This document shows, piece after piece, positions 44,403 to 52,386 of a DNA stretch of 64,000 nucleotides. Within the stretch, counting starts at the first letter, position 1; the number at the start of each line of letters is the position of its first letter. The position numbers and the translations under genes were made by a program. The stretch is taken from positions 3,782,001 through 3,846,000 of the forward strand of contig NZ_CP187555.1 in the NCBI RefSeq assembly GCF_049860805.1, read 5' to 3'. Under the pieces are notes generated by a model. That model was not told where the DNA came from. It did not search any database and saw nothing but the letters and a program-made list of their open reading frames with translations. The DNA is from Parabacteroides sp900760525. GTDB lineage: Bacteria > Bacteroidota > Bacteroidia > Bacteroidales > Tannerellaceae.

Positions 44403-45164
44403 ATGAGAACAAATCAACAAGGGGATTTCGTTGGAGGTGGTTATCCCAGCCACAGTAAACTGAATACGGTTGTAACGGCTGCTGTGTTTATCATAGTAGG
44501 TCTGTTGTTTCTTGGACGGAATTTTGGGATAATAGGCCCTGGTCTATTCGATATCCTGGTTTCCTGGCAGATGCTGCTGATTGTGGTCGGCGTTGTGAAT
44601 TTGATTAAGCAGCATTTCCTTGGTGGAATGATTACGATTGCGATAGGTGTTTATTTCTTATTACCTGAAATAACCGGAATAACAGGTGAGTGGGTCAGGA
44701 TGTCTTGGCCGGTACTGCTTATTTTGGTGGGAATCATGATTCTTTTTAAGCCGAAACGTCATCGTTCTAATAATCATTGGGATGGAGGAAGGCCGGAATA
44801 TGCGAAGGAGGTATATAGTTCTGAAGACGGTTTTGTCGTATCGGACAATACTTTTGGCTCGGTTCAGCAAATAGTCTTAGATCCGGTGTTCAGAGGGGCA
44901 CGGATTAAAAACACGTTTGGCGGAACTGTCCTGGATTTACGGCGGAGCAAGCTGGAAGCTCCGCAAACATTTATAGATATCGACTGTACTTTCGGGGGAG
45001 TCGAGATTTATTTGCCGTCGGACTGGAACTTGCAGACGCAGATCGATGCATTTATCGGCGGATGTGACGATAAACGATATAATACGTCTGTGGAGATAGA
45101 CAAGGAACATACTTTGATCGTGAGGGGAAAAGTTTCTTTCGGAGGTATCGAGTTTAAAAGTTGA
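44403..45164 (+). CDS. LiaF/LiaI-like membrane protein
   Basis: This 253-residue protein has three or four N-terminal hydrophobic helices (VVTAAVFIIVGLLFLGRNFG, FDILVSWQMLLIVVGVVNLI, ITIAIGVYFLLPEI, WPVLLILVGIMILF), the LiaI/LiaF transmembrane unit. A C-terminal beta-helical domain follows (FGGTVLDLRRSKLEAPQTFI, CTFGGVEIYLPSDW), typical of LiaF cell-wall-stress proteins. LiaF proteins restrain partner sensor kinases. Here the partner, 3 bp downstream, is a membrane LytTR protein and no kinase is present. Confidence 0.82.
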   Translation: MRTNQQGDFVGGGYPSHSKLNTVVTAAVFIIVGLLFLGRNFGIIGPGLFDILVSWQMLLIVVGVVNLIKQHFLGGMITIAIGVYFLLPEITGITGEWVRMSWPVLLILVGIMILFKPKRHRSNNHWDGGRPEYAKEVYSSEDGFVVSDNTFGSVQQIVLDPVFRGARIKNTFGGTVLDLRRSKLEAPQTFIDIDCTFGGVEIYLPSDWNLQTQIDAFIGGCDDKRYNTSVEIDKEHTLIVRGKVSFGGIEFKS

Positions 45165-45167
45165 TTT

Positions 45168-45965
45168 ATGCAGACACATCCGTTTATAGAATCGGTCATA
45201 AATCGCATAGTGGGAATTACCCTGACGATTATCGCCTGGATGATTTATTCATGGCTCCTGTTCTGCTATGGAGGAGAGGGGATGTGGATGGCCTGCTTAG
45301 ATGGTCTGGTCTCTGTAGGATTATTGGCTGTCGCCGGTTTTCTGTACGGGTATGTTGACGGGACCATCCATGCTTTGCAAATACAAATTGCATTGGCGGT
45401 ATTGGTTCAGGCGATCAGTCTGGCTGGAGCCTTTGGGCTACAGGTCTTTTTGGAACAGGGAAGCGCCGATGGTTTTATGGATAGTGTCCCCCTTCGCCTG
45501 GTCTTTGGTATATTATGCTGGATTATCCTGCTGCAATGGTATCGGATGAGCCGTACAGATGAACCGGATTTTGAGGAGATACCCGGAATCGAGACAAATG
45601 AAGTACAGGAAGAAGCTGTTCCTGTAGAAGAAACTTTTCTGGATCGTGTATCGGTAAAAGACGGTTCCCGCATTCATATCATCCACCTGGAAGAATTGCT
45701 ATATCTTCAGGCCGGAGGCGATTATGTAACGCTTTTTACTCCGGGTGGCCAGTATGTGAAGGAGCAGACGATGAAATATTTTGAAACACATCTTCCGCCT
45801 GCCCTGTTTGTTCGGATTCACCGCTCCTGCATTGTCAATGCCGAACAGATCTTACGGGTCGAATTGTTCGGGAAAGAGAATTACCAGGTTCGTCTGAAAA
45901 ACGGAGTTTGTTTGCGGGCGAGTAATGCTGGTTATAAGCTCCTGAAAGAGCGTCTTTCTCTTTAA
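45168..45965 (+). CDS. Membrane-anchored LytTR-family transcriptional regulator
   Basis: This 265-residue protein has four predicted transmembrane helices (about 10-125), an acidic linker (EIPGIETNEVQEEAVPVEE) and a C-terminal LytTR DNA-binding domain (about 160-262; HLEELLYLQAGGDYVTLFTP and RIHRSCIVNAEQILRVE). There is no receiver domain. Signal input must therefore pass through the membrane part, perhaps from the LiaF-like protein encoded 3 bp upstream. This is a one-component regulator tethered to the membrane. Confidence 0.83.
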   Translation: MQTHPFIESVINRIVGITLTIIAWMIYSWLLFCYGGEGMWMACLDGLVSVGLLAVAGFLYGYVDGTIHALQIQIALAVLVQAISLAGAFGLQVFLEQGSADGFMDSVPLRLVFGILCWIILLQWYRMSRTDEPDFEEIPGIETNEVQEEAVPVEETFLDRVSVKDGSRIHIIHLEELLYLQAGGDYVTLFTPGGQYVKEQTMKYFETHLPPALFVRIHRSCIVNAEQILRVELFGKENYQVRLKNGVCLRASNAGYKLLKERLSL

Positions 45966-45980
45966 AAAGGAAAGGTTGAA

Positions 45981-46203
45981 GTGTTAATTTTAGCAGAATT
46001 TGATTCCATTGTATAAAGTTTTGCCCTTTGTAACACTTTTTACCGCAAAGTTCTTCCGGGCTTAACATATATTGTCTGTAAAAGGCTTGACAAACGGGCT
46101 TGACGCATGTATCTTTGCATTGTGGTTTTTTCATAATAGTATTAGATTTAAGGTTAACAAAGTTGGTTAGGGGTTGTCGTGAGACAGCCTTTAATTGTTT
46201 ATA
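45981..46203 (+). repeat. Direct repeat (left) flanking the HipA-like/DUF3037 pair, containing RNA copy B
   Basis: From GTGTTAATTTTAGCAG to the RNA terminator, this stretch aligns with 47531-47755. Shared blocks include TAACACTTTTT, CTTAACATATATTG and GTAAAAGGCTTGACAAACGG. Identity runs well beyond the RNA itself, so the two ends are a true duplication of about 225 bp around the gene pair. Confidence 0.65.
46122..46201 (+). ncRNA. Small RNA gene, family copy B
   Basis: The promoter is TTG 46087-46089, 20 bp, TATCTTTG 46110-46117. The conserved body GTGGTTTTTTCATAATAG ... AAGGTTAACAAAG is followed by the terminator stem GGTTGTC-GTGA-GACAGCC (46172-46189) and a T-rich tail. It lies 90 bp ahead of the HipA-like gene. 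The tail has a G inside the T-run (TTAATTGTTTA), so some read-through is possible. Confidence 0.75.
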
Positions 46204-46292
46204 GGGGTTTCCTTCCCTTTTTCCTTCCAAACTATTGTAATTTTTCGTTTGTTTAAAAAGAACTTGTATCTTTATCTTCAAATAACAGGAAT

Positions 46293-47078
46293 GTGATGGA
46301 ATTACGGACAGCGAATGTGACGCGTTATATCATGCCTCTGCGGGAAGGCGGATCGTTGCCGGCATTGGCGGAAGCTGATGACGAGTTTAAATATGTCGTG
46401 AAGTTTCGCGGGGCAGGCCACGGGACGAAAGCGTTGATAGCTGAACTGATAGGCGGGGAAATCGCGCGTGCGCTCGGTTTCCGGGTTCCCGAACTGGTCT
46501 TTCTGAATCTGGACGAAGCGTTCGGGCGGACGGAGGGAGACGAAGAGATCCAGGATCTCTTGCAAGGTAGCCGCGGTTTGAACCTCGGCTTGCATTTCCT
46601 CTCGGGAGCGCTTACTTTTGATCCGGTAGTGACAAAGGTCGGAGCGGAATTAGCATCCCGGATTATTTGGCTGGATGCATTTCTGACCAATGTGGACCGT
46701 ACATTCCGTAACACCAATATGCTGATGTGGCATAAGGAATTGTGGCTGATCGATCATGGTGCCTCGCTCTATTTCCATTATTCGTGGGTGAACTGGCAGA
46801 AACATGCCGTAAGCCCTTTCGTGCAGATCAAAGATCATGTGCTGTTGCCCGAGGCTTCGCGGTTGGAGGAGGCGGATGCCGATATGAAACGTTTGCTGAC
46901 GGAAGAGAAATTACGGGAGATCGTGGCCCTGGTTCCCGACGATTGGTTGCACTGGAACGAAAGCCCCGGCACGCCGCAAGAGATAAGAGAGATTTATATC
47001 CGGTTCTTATGTGAGAGACTGGCACATTCCGAAACATTTATAAAAGAAGCTCAGGATGCAAGGAAAGCACTTATATGA
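46293..47078 (+). CDS. HipA-like kinase-fold protein
   Basis: This 261-residue protein has a HipA-type kinase fold. It shows a phosphate-binding-like strand KYVVKFRGAGHGTKALIAELIGGEIARAL (Lys for ATP), LDAFLTNVDRTFRNTNML (catalytic Asp/Asn region, D...D-R...N) and LWLIDHGASLYFH (metal-binding Asp). It is shorter than classical HipA (about 430) and lacks the N-terminal subdomain. The next gene, overlapping by 23 bp, encodes a DUF3037 protein, a pairing seen in other genomes. It may be a toxin-antitoxin-like or defence pair. GTG at 46293 or ATG at 46296 may start it. Confidence 0.78.
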   Translation: MMELRTANVTRYIMPLREGGSLPALAEADDEFKYVVKFRGAGHGTKALIAELIGGEIARALGFRVPELVFLNLDEAFGRTEGDEEIQDLLQGSRGLNLGLHFLSGALTFDPVVTKVGAELASRIIWLDAFLTNVDRTFRNTNMLMWHKELWLIDHGASLYFHYSWVNWQKHAVSPFVQIKDHVLLPEASRLEEADADMKRLLTEEKLREIVALVPDDWLHWNESPGTPQEIREIYIRFLCERLAHSETFIKEAQDARKALI

Positions 47079-47439
47079 ATATGCCGTTATACGTCTGGTC
47101 CCCAGAGTAGAACGGGAGGAGTTCTTCAATGTGGGAATTATTCTGTTTTCGAAGAGGGCGAAATATATCAAGGCGCTTTATAAAGTAGACGAGGACAAGC
47201 TGAATCTGTTTTCTACCGAGTTGGACCGGGAATCGTTATTTGCCAACCTGCATGTTTTCGATAAAATTTGTTCCGGTGCAAAAGAAGGCGGCCCTATCGC
47301 TACGCTCGATATCCCGGAACGGTTCCGCTGGCTGACGGCCGTGCGGAGTGCATCTATCCAGACTTCACGTCCGCATCCGGGCTTTTCCGACGATCTGGAC
47401 CAGACGTTGGAAACGCTGTTCAGGGAACTGGTTCTGTAG
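47056..47439 (+). CDS. DUF3037 protein, partner of the HipA-like kinase
   Basis: This 127-residue protein has the DUF3037 signature YEYAVIRLVPRVEREEFFNVGIILFSK at its N-terminus and RFRWLTAVRSASIQTSRPHPG near residue 95. Its function is not known. It is translationally coupled to the kinase-like gene (23-bp overlap) and is followed at once by another copy of the small-RNA repeat. It may regulate or be modified by the kinase. Confidence 0.8.
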   Translation: MQGKHLYEYAVIRLVPRVEREEFFNVGIILFSKRAKYIKALYKVDEDKLNLFSTELDRESLFANLHVFDKICSGAKEGGPIATLDIPERFRWLTAVRSASIQTSRPHPGFSDDLDQTLETLFRELVL

Positions 47440-47530
47440 CGATTGTTTCAACCGCTTTCTCAAGAAGGTCGTTCCTTCCCTGCAGTTGGTTGGCAGGGAA
47501 ATTGAAAACACTGAAAACAAGTACGGGGGA

Positions 47531-47755
47531 GTGTTAAATTTAGCAGTTTTTGCACGTATTCTGTATAGTTTTAAAGTGTCTAACACTTTTTGGCAAAAGG
47601 CTTGTCAAAACTTAACATATATTGGCTGTAAAAGGCTTGACAAACGGGCTTGGCGGGCATATCTTTGCAATGTGGTTTTTTCATAATAGTATTAGATTTA
47701 AGGTTAACAAAGTTGGTTAGGGGTTGTCGGGATGACAATCCTTAATTTTTTTATA
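47531..47755 (+). repeat. Direct repeat (right) flanking the HipA-like/DUF3037 pair, containing RNA copy C
   Basis: This is the counterpart of 45981-46203, beginning GTGTTAAATTTAGCAG and ending after the RNA terminator. It lies about 90 bp after the DUF3037 stop. Between 47440 and 47894 there is no other gene. Confidence 0.65.
47671..47754 (+). ncRNA. Small RNA gene, family copy C (pair-preserving terminator changes)
   Basis: The promoter is TTG 47637-47639, 20 bp, TATCTTTG 47660-47667. The body is identical to copy B up to GGGTTGTC. The stem is GGGTTGTC-GGGAT-GACAATCC (47721-47741): the 3' strand differs from the other copies, yet every pair is kept (G.U becomes U-A, and one pair is added). 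A long T-run follows. Such changes are what selection on RNA structure leaves. Confidence 0.78.
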
Positions 47756-47894
47756 TACCTGCCTCTTCTTGTGTGTTTCTTGTTTCCGGTCATATTTTCA
47801 TGTTTTTGTAGTATTTTTTGTAGCGTAATGCTGGTAAAAAAGTTTTACTTTTAGGCCGTGTAATTGAAAAGGAATCTATGTAAATACGAATATC

Positions 47895-48791
47895 ATGAAA
47901 ATGTTATCTTTTATCCTTGTGTTTCTTTTAGGAGTCTTTATGCCTGCCGCGAGTCTTTCGGCTTCGGACAAAAAGCAAAATCCTCATTACATTCCGGTAA
48001 AAAATAGCCGGGACCTGCATGCCTATTTCCGGTATGCTCCCGACCGTCCGGTCGTTATCAGCGGGCATCGTGGTGGGATGCTGGACGGCTATCCGGAAAA
48101 CTGCATCGAATCTTTCGAGAAGACATTATCTTATATGGAATCGTTTTTCGAGATAGATCCGCGCTTGACAAAAGACGGGGTGATCGTCCTGATGCACGAC
48201 GAAACCATCGACCGGACTACTACCGGAAAAGGAAAAGTTTCCGATTATACCTATGCGGAGCTGCAACAATTCAACCTAATAGACCGGAACGGCAATGTAA
48301 CTGCCTTCAAGATTCCGACCTTGAAAGAATGCCTCGAATGGAGCAAGGGCAAAACAATCTTGAATCTGGATATTAAGGATGTACCGCTGGAGGTAATGGC
48401 TGATTTTATCGAAAAGGAAAAGCCTGTCAATGTCATGTATACGGTTCATAATGCCGGGCAAGCCCGTTATTATCTCGACCGGGAACCGGATGCGATGTTT
48501 TCCTGTTGGTGTAAGAACCGGGAAGAATTCGATAAATATGAAAAAGCCGGTGTTCCTTGGGGGCAGGTGATGGCATATGTCGGTCCGAAAATGAAACCCG
48601 AGCAGCAATCGTTGTATGACGCCCTGCACCGGAATGGAGTTATGTGTATGATCTCAGTTGCTCCGACTCACGACAGAGCCAAAACGGAAGCGGAGAGAAT
48701 TTCAGGCTATCAAGTAGAGATTGCGACGCATCCCGATGTGATCGAAACGGACTATCCGTACCTGTTTCAAGGGTTGGTTTTAACAAAATAG
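47895..48791 (+). CDS. Glycerophosphodiester phosphodiesterase family protein
   Basis: This 298-residue exported protein (signal peptide to about 25) has GDPD catalytic elements: SGHRGGMLDGYPENCIESF (His-Arg and Glu, about 60), FEIDPRLTKDGVIVLMHDETIDRTTTG (Glu-Asp metal ligands and catalytic His, about 95-120) and LNLDIKD (about 160). Lys is seen in place of the usual VK-T motif. It hydrolyses glycerophosphodiesters, or related sugar-phosphate diesters, in the periplasm. It lies between RNA copies C and D and starts 141 bp after copy C. Confidence 0.85.
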   Translation: MKMLSFILVFLLGVFMPAASLSASDKKQNPHYIPVKNSRDLHAYFRYAPDRPVVISGHRGGMLDGYPENCIESFEKTLSYMESFFEIDPRLTKDGVIVLMHDETIDRTTTGKGKVSDYTYAELQQFNLIDRNGNVTAFKIPTLKECLEWSKGKTILNLDIKDVPLEVMADFIEKEKPVNVMYTVHNAGQARYYLDREPDAMFSCWCKNREEFDKYEKAGVPWGQVMAYVGPKMKPEQQSLYDALHRNGVMCMISVAPTHDRAKTEAERISGYQVEIATHPDVIETDYPYLFQGLVLTK

Positions 48792-48910
48792 TGCGGTTTA
48801 AAAGACTCTTTAGGGCTGATTAAAATCTTTTTGCTATTAACACCTATCCAATTAACAAGTATTAGCGGCAAAATGCTTGACAAATGCTCTTAACGAGTGT
48901 ATCTTTGCAC

Positions 48911-48990
48911 TGTGGTTTTTTCATAATAGTATTAGATTTAAGGTTAACAAAGTTGGTTAGGGGTTGTCGTGAGACAGCCTTTAATTTTTT
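48911..48990 (+). ncRNA. Small RNA gene, family copy D
   Basis: The promoter is TTG 48877-48879, 20 bp, TATCTTTG 48900-48907. The conserved body is followed by stem GGTTGTC-GTGA-GACAGCC (48962-48979) and TTTAATTTTTT. The upstream flank differs from copies B and C, so only the promoter-RNA unit is shared. Apart from a 17-codon frame at 49311, the 48792-49433 gap holds no gene. Confidence 0.75.
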
Positions 48991-49310
48991 ATATAGGTTC
49001 CCTCCCTCTTTTTATATAAAATGGCTTACCCCGTTATTTATAAAGAACATGATCTATGTTAATTATCGGATGCACTCCCTTGTTCGATACGTTTAAATGA
49101 GAAAATAATGAGTCAATCGGACAATGTGCCAATATACCGATGGAAGAAGGTAGACCCGTCTCCTTAAAATGTTAAATCGAACAATAACTTCCTTGAAAAA
49201 AGAGACACCCATATCTTTCTGTTATCCAATGCGTTGTATTATTTCGAGTTTCTTAAAAAATATTACCCGCAGGGGTAATTTGAAATAAATGGGGTAGAAA
49301 ACCAAATTAT

Positions 49311-49364
49311 ATGCGTTACTGTTTCGATTTAGACCAGCGGGAATTTCAGGAAACCGTACAATAA
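49311..49364 (+). other. 17-codon frame repeating the MRYCFD motif
   Basis: ATG CGT TAC TGT ... reads MRYCFDLDQREFQETVQ then stop. The same motif opens a frame at 3687 (MRYCFDPDQRV). Over the ten shared codons three differ, and two of those are silent. No ribosome-binding site is obvious. It may be a repeat family that carries a short peptide, or coincidence of a conserved DNA word. Confidence 0.35.
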
Positions 49365-49433
49365 GCCGGGGATAACAATAAGGTTCACATATGCCAATAT
49401 TTGATCTGGCAGGTGAGCCTATAAATAGCCCGG

Positions 49434-50549
49434 TCAGGACAGTTTGTAGATGTTTCCCGGCAAGGCTTTTATCTTCCCGTTTATTTCCAGTTCGAACAAT
49501 AATGTAGAAAGTTGATGAACCGGCATGTTCAGTGCCAGGGCAAGCTCGTTGATATGGATCTCCTTTTTCGTTCGCATGATTGCTAAAACCGGATTTTGTT
49601 CTGTGGCGGGCACTTCCGCATCGGAGAAGAACAGTTCCGTTTGCACGGGAGCTGCCGTGGCTTGTATATCCCAGCAAAGTGCGAAGAGCAGATCATCGGC
49701 AGATGTGATCAGACCGGCCTTGTTTTGCCGGATCAGGTTGTTGCAACCTTTGGAATGGCTGTCACCGACGCGTCCCGGAAAGCTGTAGACGTCCCGTCCG
49801 TAGGAGAATGCAATATCGGCGGTTACCAGAGAACCTCCTTTCTCAGCCGATTCGATCACAATGGTTGCGTCGGACATTCCGGCGACGATCCGGTTCCGGC
49901 GGATGAAATTAGGACGGTCCGGCTCTGTTCCGCTGGGGAAGTCAGTCAACAACCCGCCCGATTCCAGCATCTCGACAGCCGTACTCCGGTGGCTGGAAGG
50001 GTAGATGCGATCCAAGCCGTGCGCCAGTACTGCAACTGTCGGGAGCTGGTTGTGCAGAGCGCTCCGGTGGGCACAGATATCGATGCCGTACGCCAGCCCG
50101 CTGACGATCAGCAGGTCCGGGACAGCCTTTGCCAGGTCTTTTATCAGGGATTCGGTCAGCCCGCGTCCGTATTCGGTCGCATTACGTGTGCCTACGATAC
50201 TGATGATGCGGGTTGCATCGAGGTTTGTATCTCCTTTGAAATAGAAAAGTACGGGAGCGTCCGGGCATTCCCGGAGGCGTGCCGGGTAACTCGTATCGGT
50301 CAGGAAATAGCAGGTAATGTGATTTTTCTCGATAAAGGCCAACTCTTTTTCTGCCCGTAGCAGGATTTCCGGGCGTTTGATTTCGGCAGCAATATTGCTG
50401 CCGATACCTGGGATCTTTTCTAATAACTGTCGCTTTTCAGCGAACACGGCCTCTGCATCTCCCAAAGTTTGCAGGAGATGGCGCGCCAGGATATCTCCCA
50501 CGCCGTTTATCATAGTAAGGCCGATTTGGTAAATCTGTTTGTCTGTCAT
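49434..50549 (-). CDS. dprA: DNA-processing protein DprA/Smf
   Basis: This 371-residue protein loads RecA on incoming single-stranded DNA. It has an N-terminal helix-hairpin-helix part (LLEKIPGIGSNIAAEIK), the Rossmann core IISIVGTRNATEYGRGLTE and LLIVSGLAYGIDICAH (about 110-165), PSSHRS and SAEKGGSLVTADIAF. A C-terminal winged helix follows (ALNMPVHQLSTLLFELEINGKIKALPGNIY). It is the last of three genes in line, each overlapping the next by 4 bp (U32 peptidase, thioesterase, dprA). Confidence 0.93.
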   Translation of the reverse strand: MTDKQIYQIGLTMINGVGDILARHLLQTLGDAEAVFAEKRQLLEKIPGIGSNIAAEIKRPEILLRAEKELAFIEKNHITCYFLTDTSYPARLRECPDAPVLFYFKGDTNLDATRIISIVGTRNATEYGRGLTESLIKDLAKAVPDLLIVSGLAYGIDICAHRSALHNQLPTVAVLAHGLDRIYPSSHRSTAVEMLESGGLLTDFPSGTEPDRPNFIRRNRIVAGMSDATIVIESAEKGGSLVTADIAFSYGRDVYSFPGRVGDSHSKGCNNLIRQNKAGLITSADDLLFALCWDIQATAAPVQTELFFSDAEVPATEQNPVLAIMRTKKEIHINELALALNMPVHQLSTLLFELEINGKIKALPGNIYKLS

Positions 50550-50956
50550 GTATGTTCTATTCTTTTTAGCATTTCATCGAAATATTCGCCTCGTGTCAAC
50601 TTTCCGTTTTCGACAATAACCGATTCGACGATTCCTTTTGTCGCCAGTGCGTTGTCGGAAGCCCTGTAGATATCCTGCTCGAATACGAGCTTGACACCTT
50701 TCTTGTGTACGTTGAGGCAAGAGATGTAGCTGTCACCGCTCCTGAGAGAGGTTTTATATTGGATTTCTACCCGCGACACGAACCCGTCCACTCCTTTTGC
50801 GTGCATATGCCCGAAGTTCTCGCCGAGCGATTCCAGAAACTCATGACGGGTATGTTCCATATAATGCTGGTAGTTAGAGTTGTTGACTACTCCTTGCAGG
50901 TCGCATTCGTAGTCGCGGACCTTGTCTGTCAATTTAAAGATATACTCTTTCATCAT
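50546..50956 (-). CDS. 4HBT hotdog-fold acyl-CoA thioesterase
   Basis: This 136-residue protein has the hotdog signature YECDLQGVVNNSNYQHYMEHTRHEFL, in which the Asp near residue 17 is catalytic. This places it in the YbgC/FadM-like group that hydrolyses acyl-CoA thioesters. It overlaps both neighbours by 4 bp. No direct functional link to DprA is known, so the pairing reflects shared transcription. Confidence 0.85.
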   Translation of the reverse strand: MMKEYIFKLTDKVRDYECDLQGVVNNSNYQHYMEHTRHEFLESLGENFGHMHAKGVDGFVSRVEIQYKTSLRSGDSYISCLNVHKKGVKLVFEQDIYRASDNALATKGIVESVIVENGKLTRGEYFDEMLKRIEHT

Positions 50957-52212
50957 TCAAATACTTTTTCGAGTTGAACTTTTTCCATTTTATACAGCCG
51001 GTCGGATGGACGGACTTTCTCGTTTACCTTGAAGGAGAAACGTTCGCCTTTGACAGTCTCGTCCACTGGCTTCAGATCTACGCGGATTTCTTCTATCGTC
51101 TGCATAACGGCACCCGTAGTCGGCCCGGTAATCAGGATTTCATCACCCACTTTCAAGCTGCCGGATTCCATTTCGAATTCGGCCACGCCGATCTTGTCGA
51201 AATATTTGATTCCTTTGGCTACATATACTTTCTTCTTAGTTGCACCGGAGCCGTATTTGCTGCTCCATTCGCCCAGCCGTTGTCCCAGGTAGTAACCGTC
51301 CCAGAATCCCCGGTTGAACACGCTGCCGAGGCGTTCGTTCCAAGCGGCAACCTTCTCTTCATCGAACGTACCGTTGCAGTAGGCACGTACAGCTTCTTTA
51401 TAGCATTCGGTCACCAGTCGGACGTATTCGGGGCCGCGGGCGCGTCCTTCGATCTTGAATACCCGTACGCCTGCATCCATCATTTTATTCATGAAATGAA
51501 TCGTTTTCAGGTCTTTAGGCGACATGATATACTGGTTCTCGATATCCAGTTCGATGTTGCTGTCCTTGTCTTTTACCGAATAAGCGCGACGGCAAATCTG
51601 CATGCAGGCTCCCCGGTTGGCGGAAGCGTTCATCTCGTGCAGGCTCAGGTAACATTTGCCTGAAACGGCCATGCAGAGGGCGCCGTGGGCGAACATTTCG
51701 ATACGGATCAGTTCCCCCTTCGGACCTTTGATCTGTTCGTCGATGATCTGACGGTAGATTTCGTGTACCTGTTTCAAGTTCAGTTCGCGGGCCAGAACGA
51801 CGACATCGGCAAAGCGGGCATAGAATTTCAGCGCTTCTGCATTAGAGATGTTGAGCTGTGTGGAGAGATGCACTTCCTGCCCGATACTGTTGGCATAGTT
51901 CATGGCTGCTACGTCGGCCGCAATAATGGCAGACACCTCCGCCTCTTTTGCCGCGTCGATAATCTCACGCATCAGAGGCAGGTCTTCCCCGTAAATAACC
52001 GTGTTGACGGTCAGGTAGCTTTTAATACCGTGCTCCCGGCAGATCGTTACGATCTTGCGCAGGTCGTCTGTTGTAAAGTTGTTGGAAGAGCGGGAACGCA
52101 TATTCAGCCCTTCAATGCCGAAGTAGATAGAGTCGGCTCCTCCCTGGATAGCCGCCATCAGTGATTCGTACGAACCGACAGGCGCCATTATTTCAAAATC
52201 TTTCTCGTTCAC
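50953..52212 (-). CDS. U32-family peptidase-like protein (RlhA/YegQ type)
   Basis: This 419-residue protein has the U32 signature EMFAHGALCMAVSGKCYLS followed by NRGACMQICRR, with conserved cysteines that can carry an iron-sulfur cluster. It starts GSYESLMAAIQGGADSIYFG. Characterised relatives take part in tRNA or rRNA hydroxylation rather than proteolysis. A -7 box TACCTTTG is on the minus strand at 52242-52249, about 30 bp before the start. It leads the operon with the thioesterase and dprA. Confidence 0.88.
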   Translation of the reverse strand: MNEKDFEIMAPVGSYESLMAAIQGGADSIYFGIEGLNMRSRSSNNFTTDDLRKIVTICREHGIKSYLTVNTVIYGEDLPLMREIIDAAKEAEVSAIIAADVAAMNYANSIGQEVHLSTQLNISNAEALKFYARFADVVVLARELNLKQVHEIYRQIIDEQIKGPKGELIRIEMFAHGALCMAVSGKCYLSLHEMNASANRGACMQICRRAYSVKDKDSNIELDIENQYIMSPKDLKTIHFMNKMMDAGVRVFKIEGRARGPEYVRLVTECYKEAVRAYCNGTFDEEKVAAWNERLGSVFNRGFWDGYYLGQRLGEWSSKYGSGATKKKVYVAKGIKYFDKIGVAEFEMESGSLKVGDEILITGPTTGAVMQTIEEIRVDLKPVDETVKGERFSFKVNEKVRPSDRLYKMEKVQLEKVFE

Positions 52213-52291
52213 AGGTTCTTATACATTTACTGGTTTGGCCACAAAGGTAGGAATAATATCCGAGAAGAATTGCATGGGCATCCGTTTCCGG

Positions 52292-52357
52292 TTCCATAGG
52301 CATGAAACTTTAGCTCCACTTGCATGGAGCAGTTGTTCCACCCGCATGGAATTTCAG
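52292..52357. repeat. Three 22-bp hairpin-forming tandem units
   Basis: Units of 22 bp start at 52292, 52314 and 52336. Each has the pattern (T)TCCAnnnGCATGGA(A). Two of them are near-perfect palindromes (GCTCCA-CTTGCA-TGGAGC and TTCCA-CCCGCA-TGGAA); the first is degenerate. A weak inverted flank GCATGGGCATCC (52272-52283) / GGATGCCTGTGC (52361-52372) surrounds them. The units fill the gap between the propeller lipoprotein stop and the U32 promoter. Confidence 0.5.
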
Positions 52358-52386
52358 GAGGATGCCTGTGCCTGTACATATGGATT

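Noticed and set aside
49222..49677. A 151-codon minus-strand frame at the end of dprA
   Set aside because: Most of it overlaps dprA in another frame and no domain is evident.
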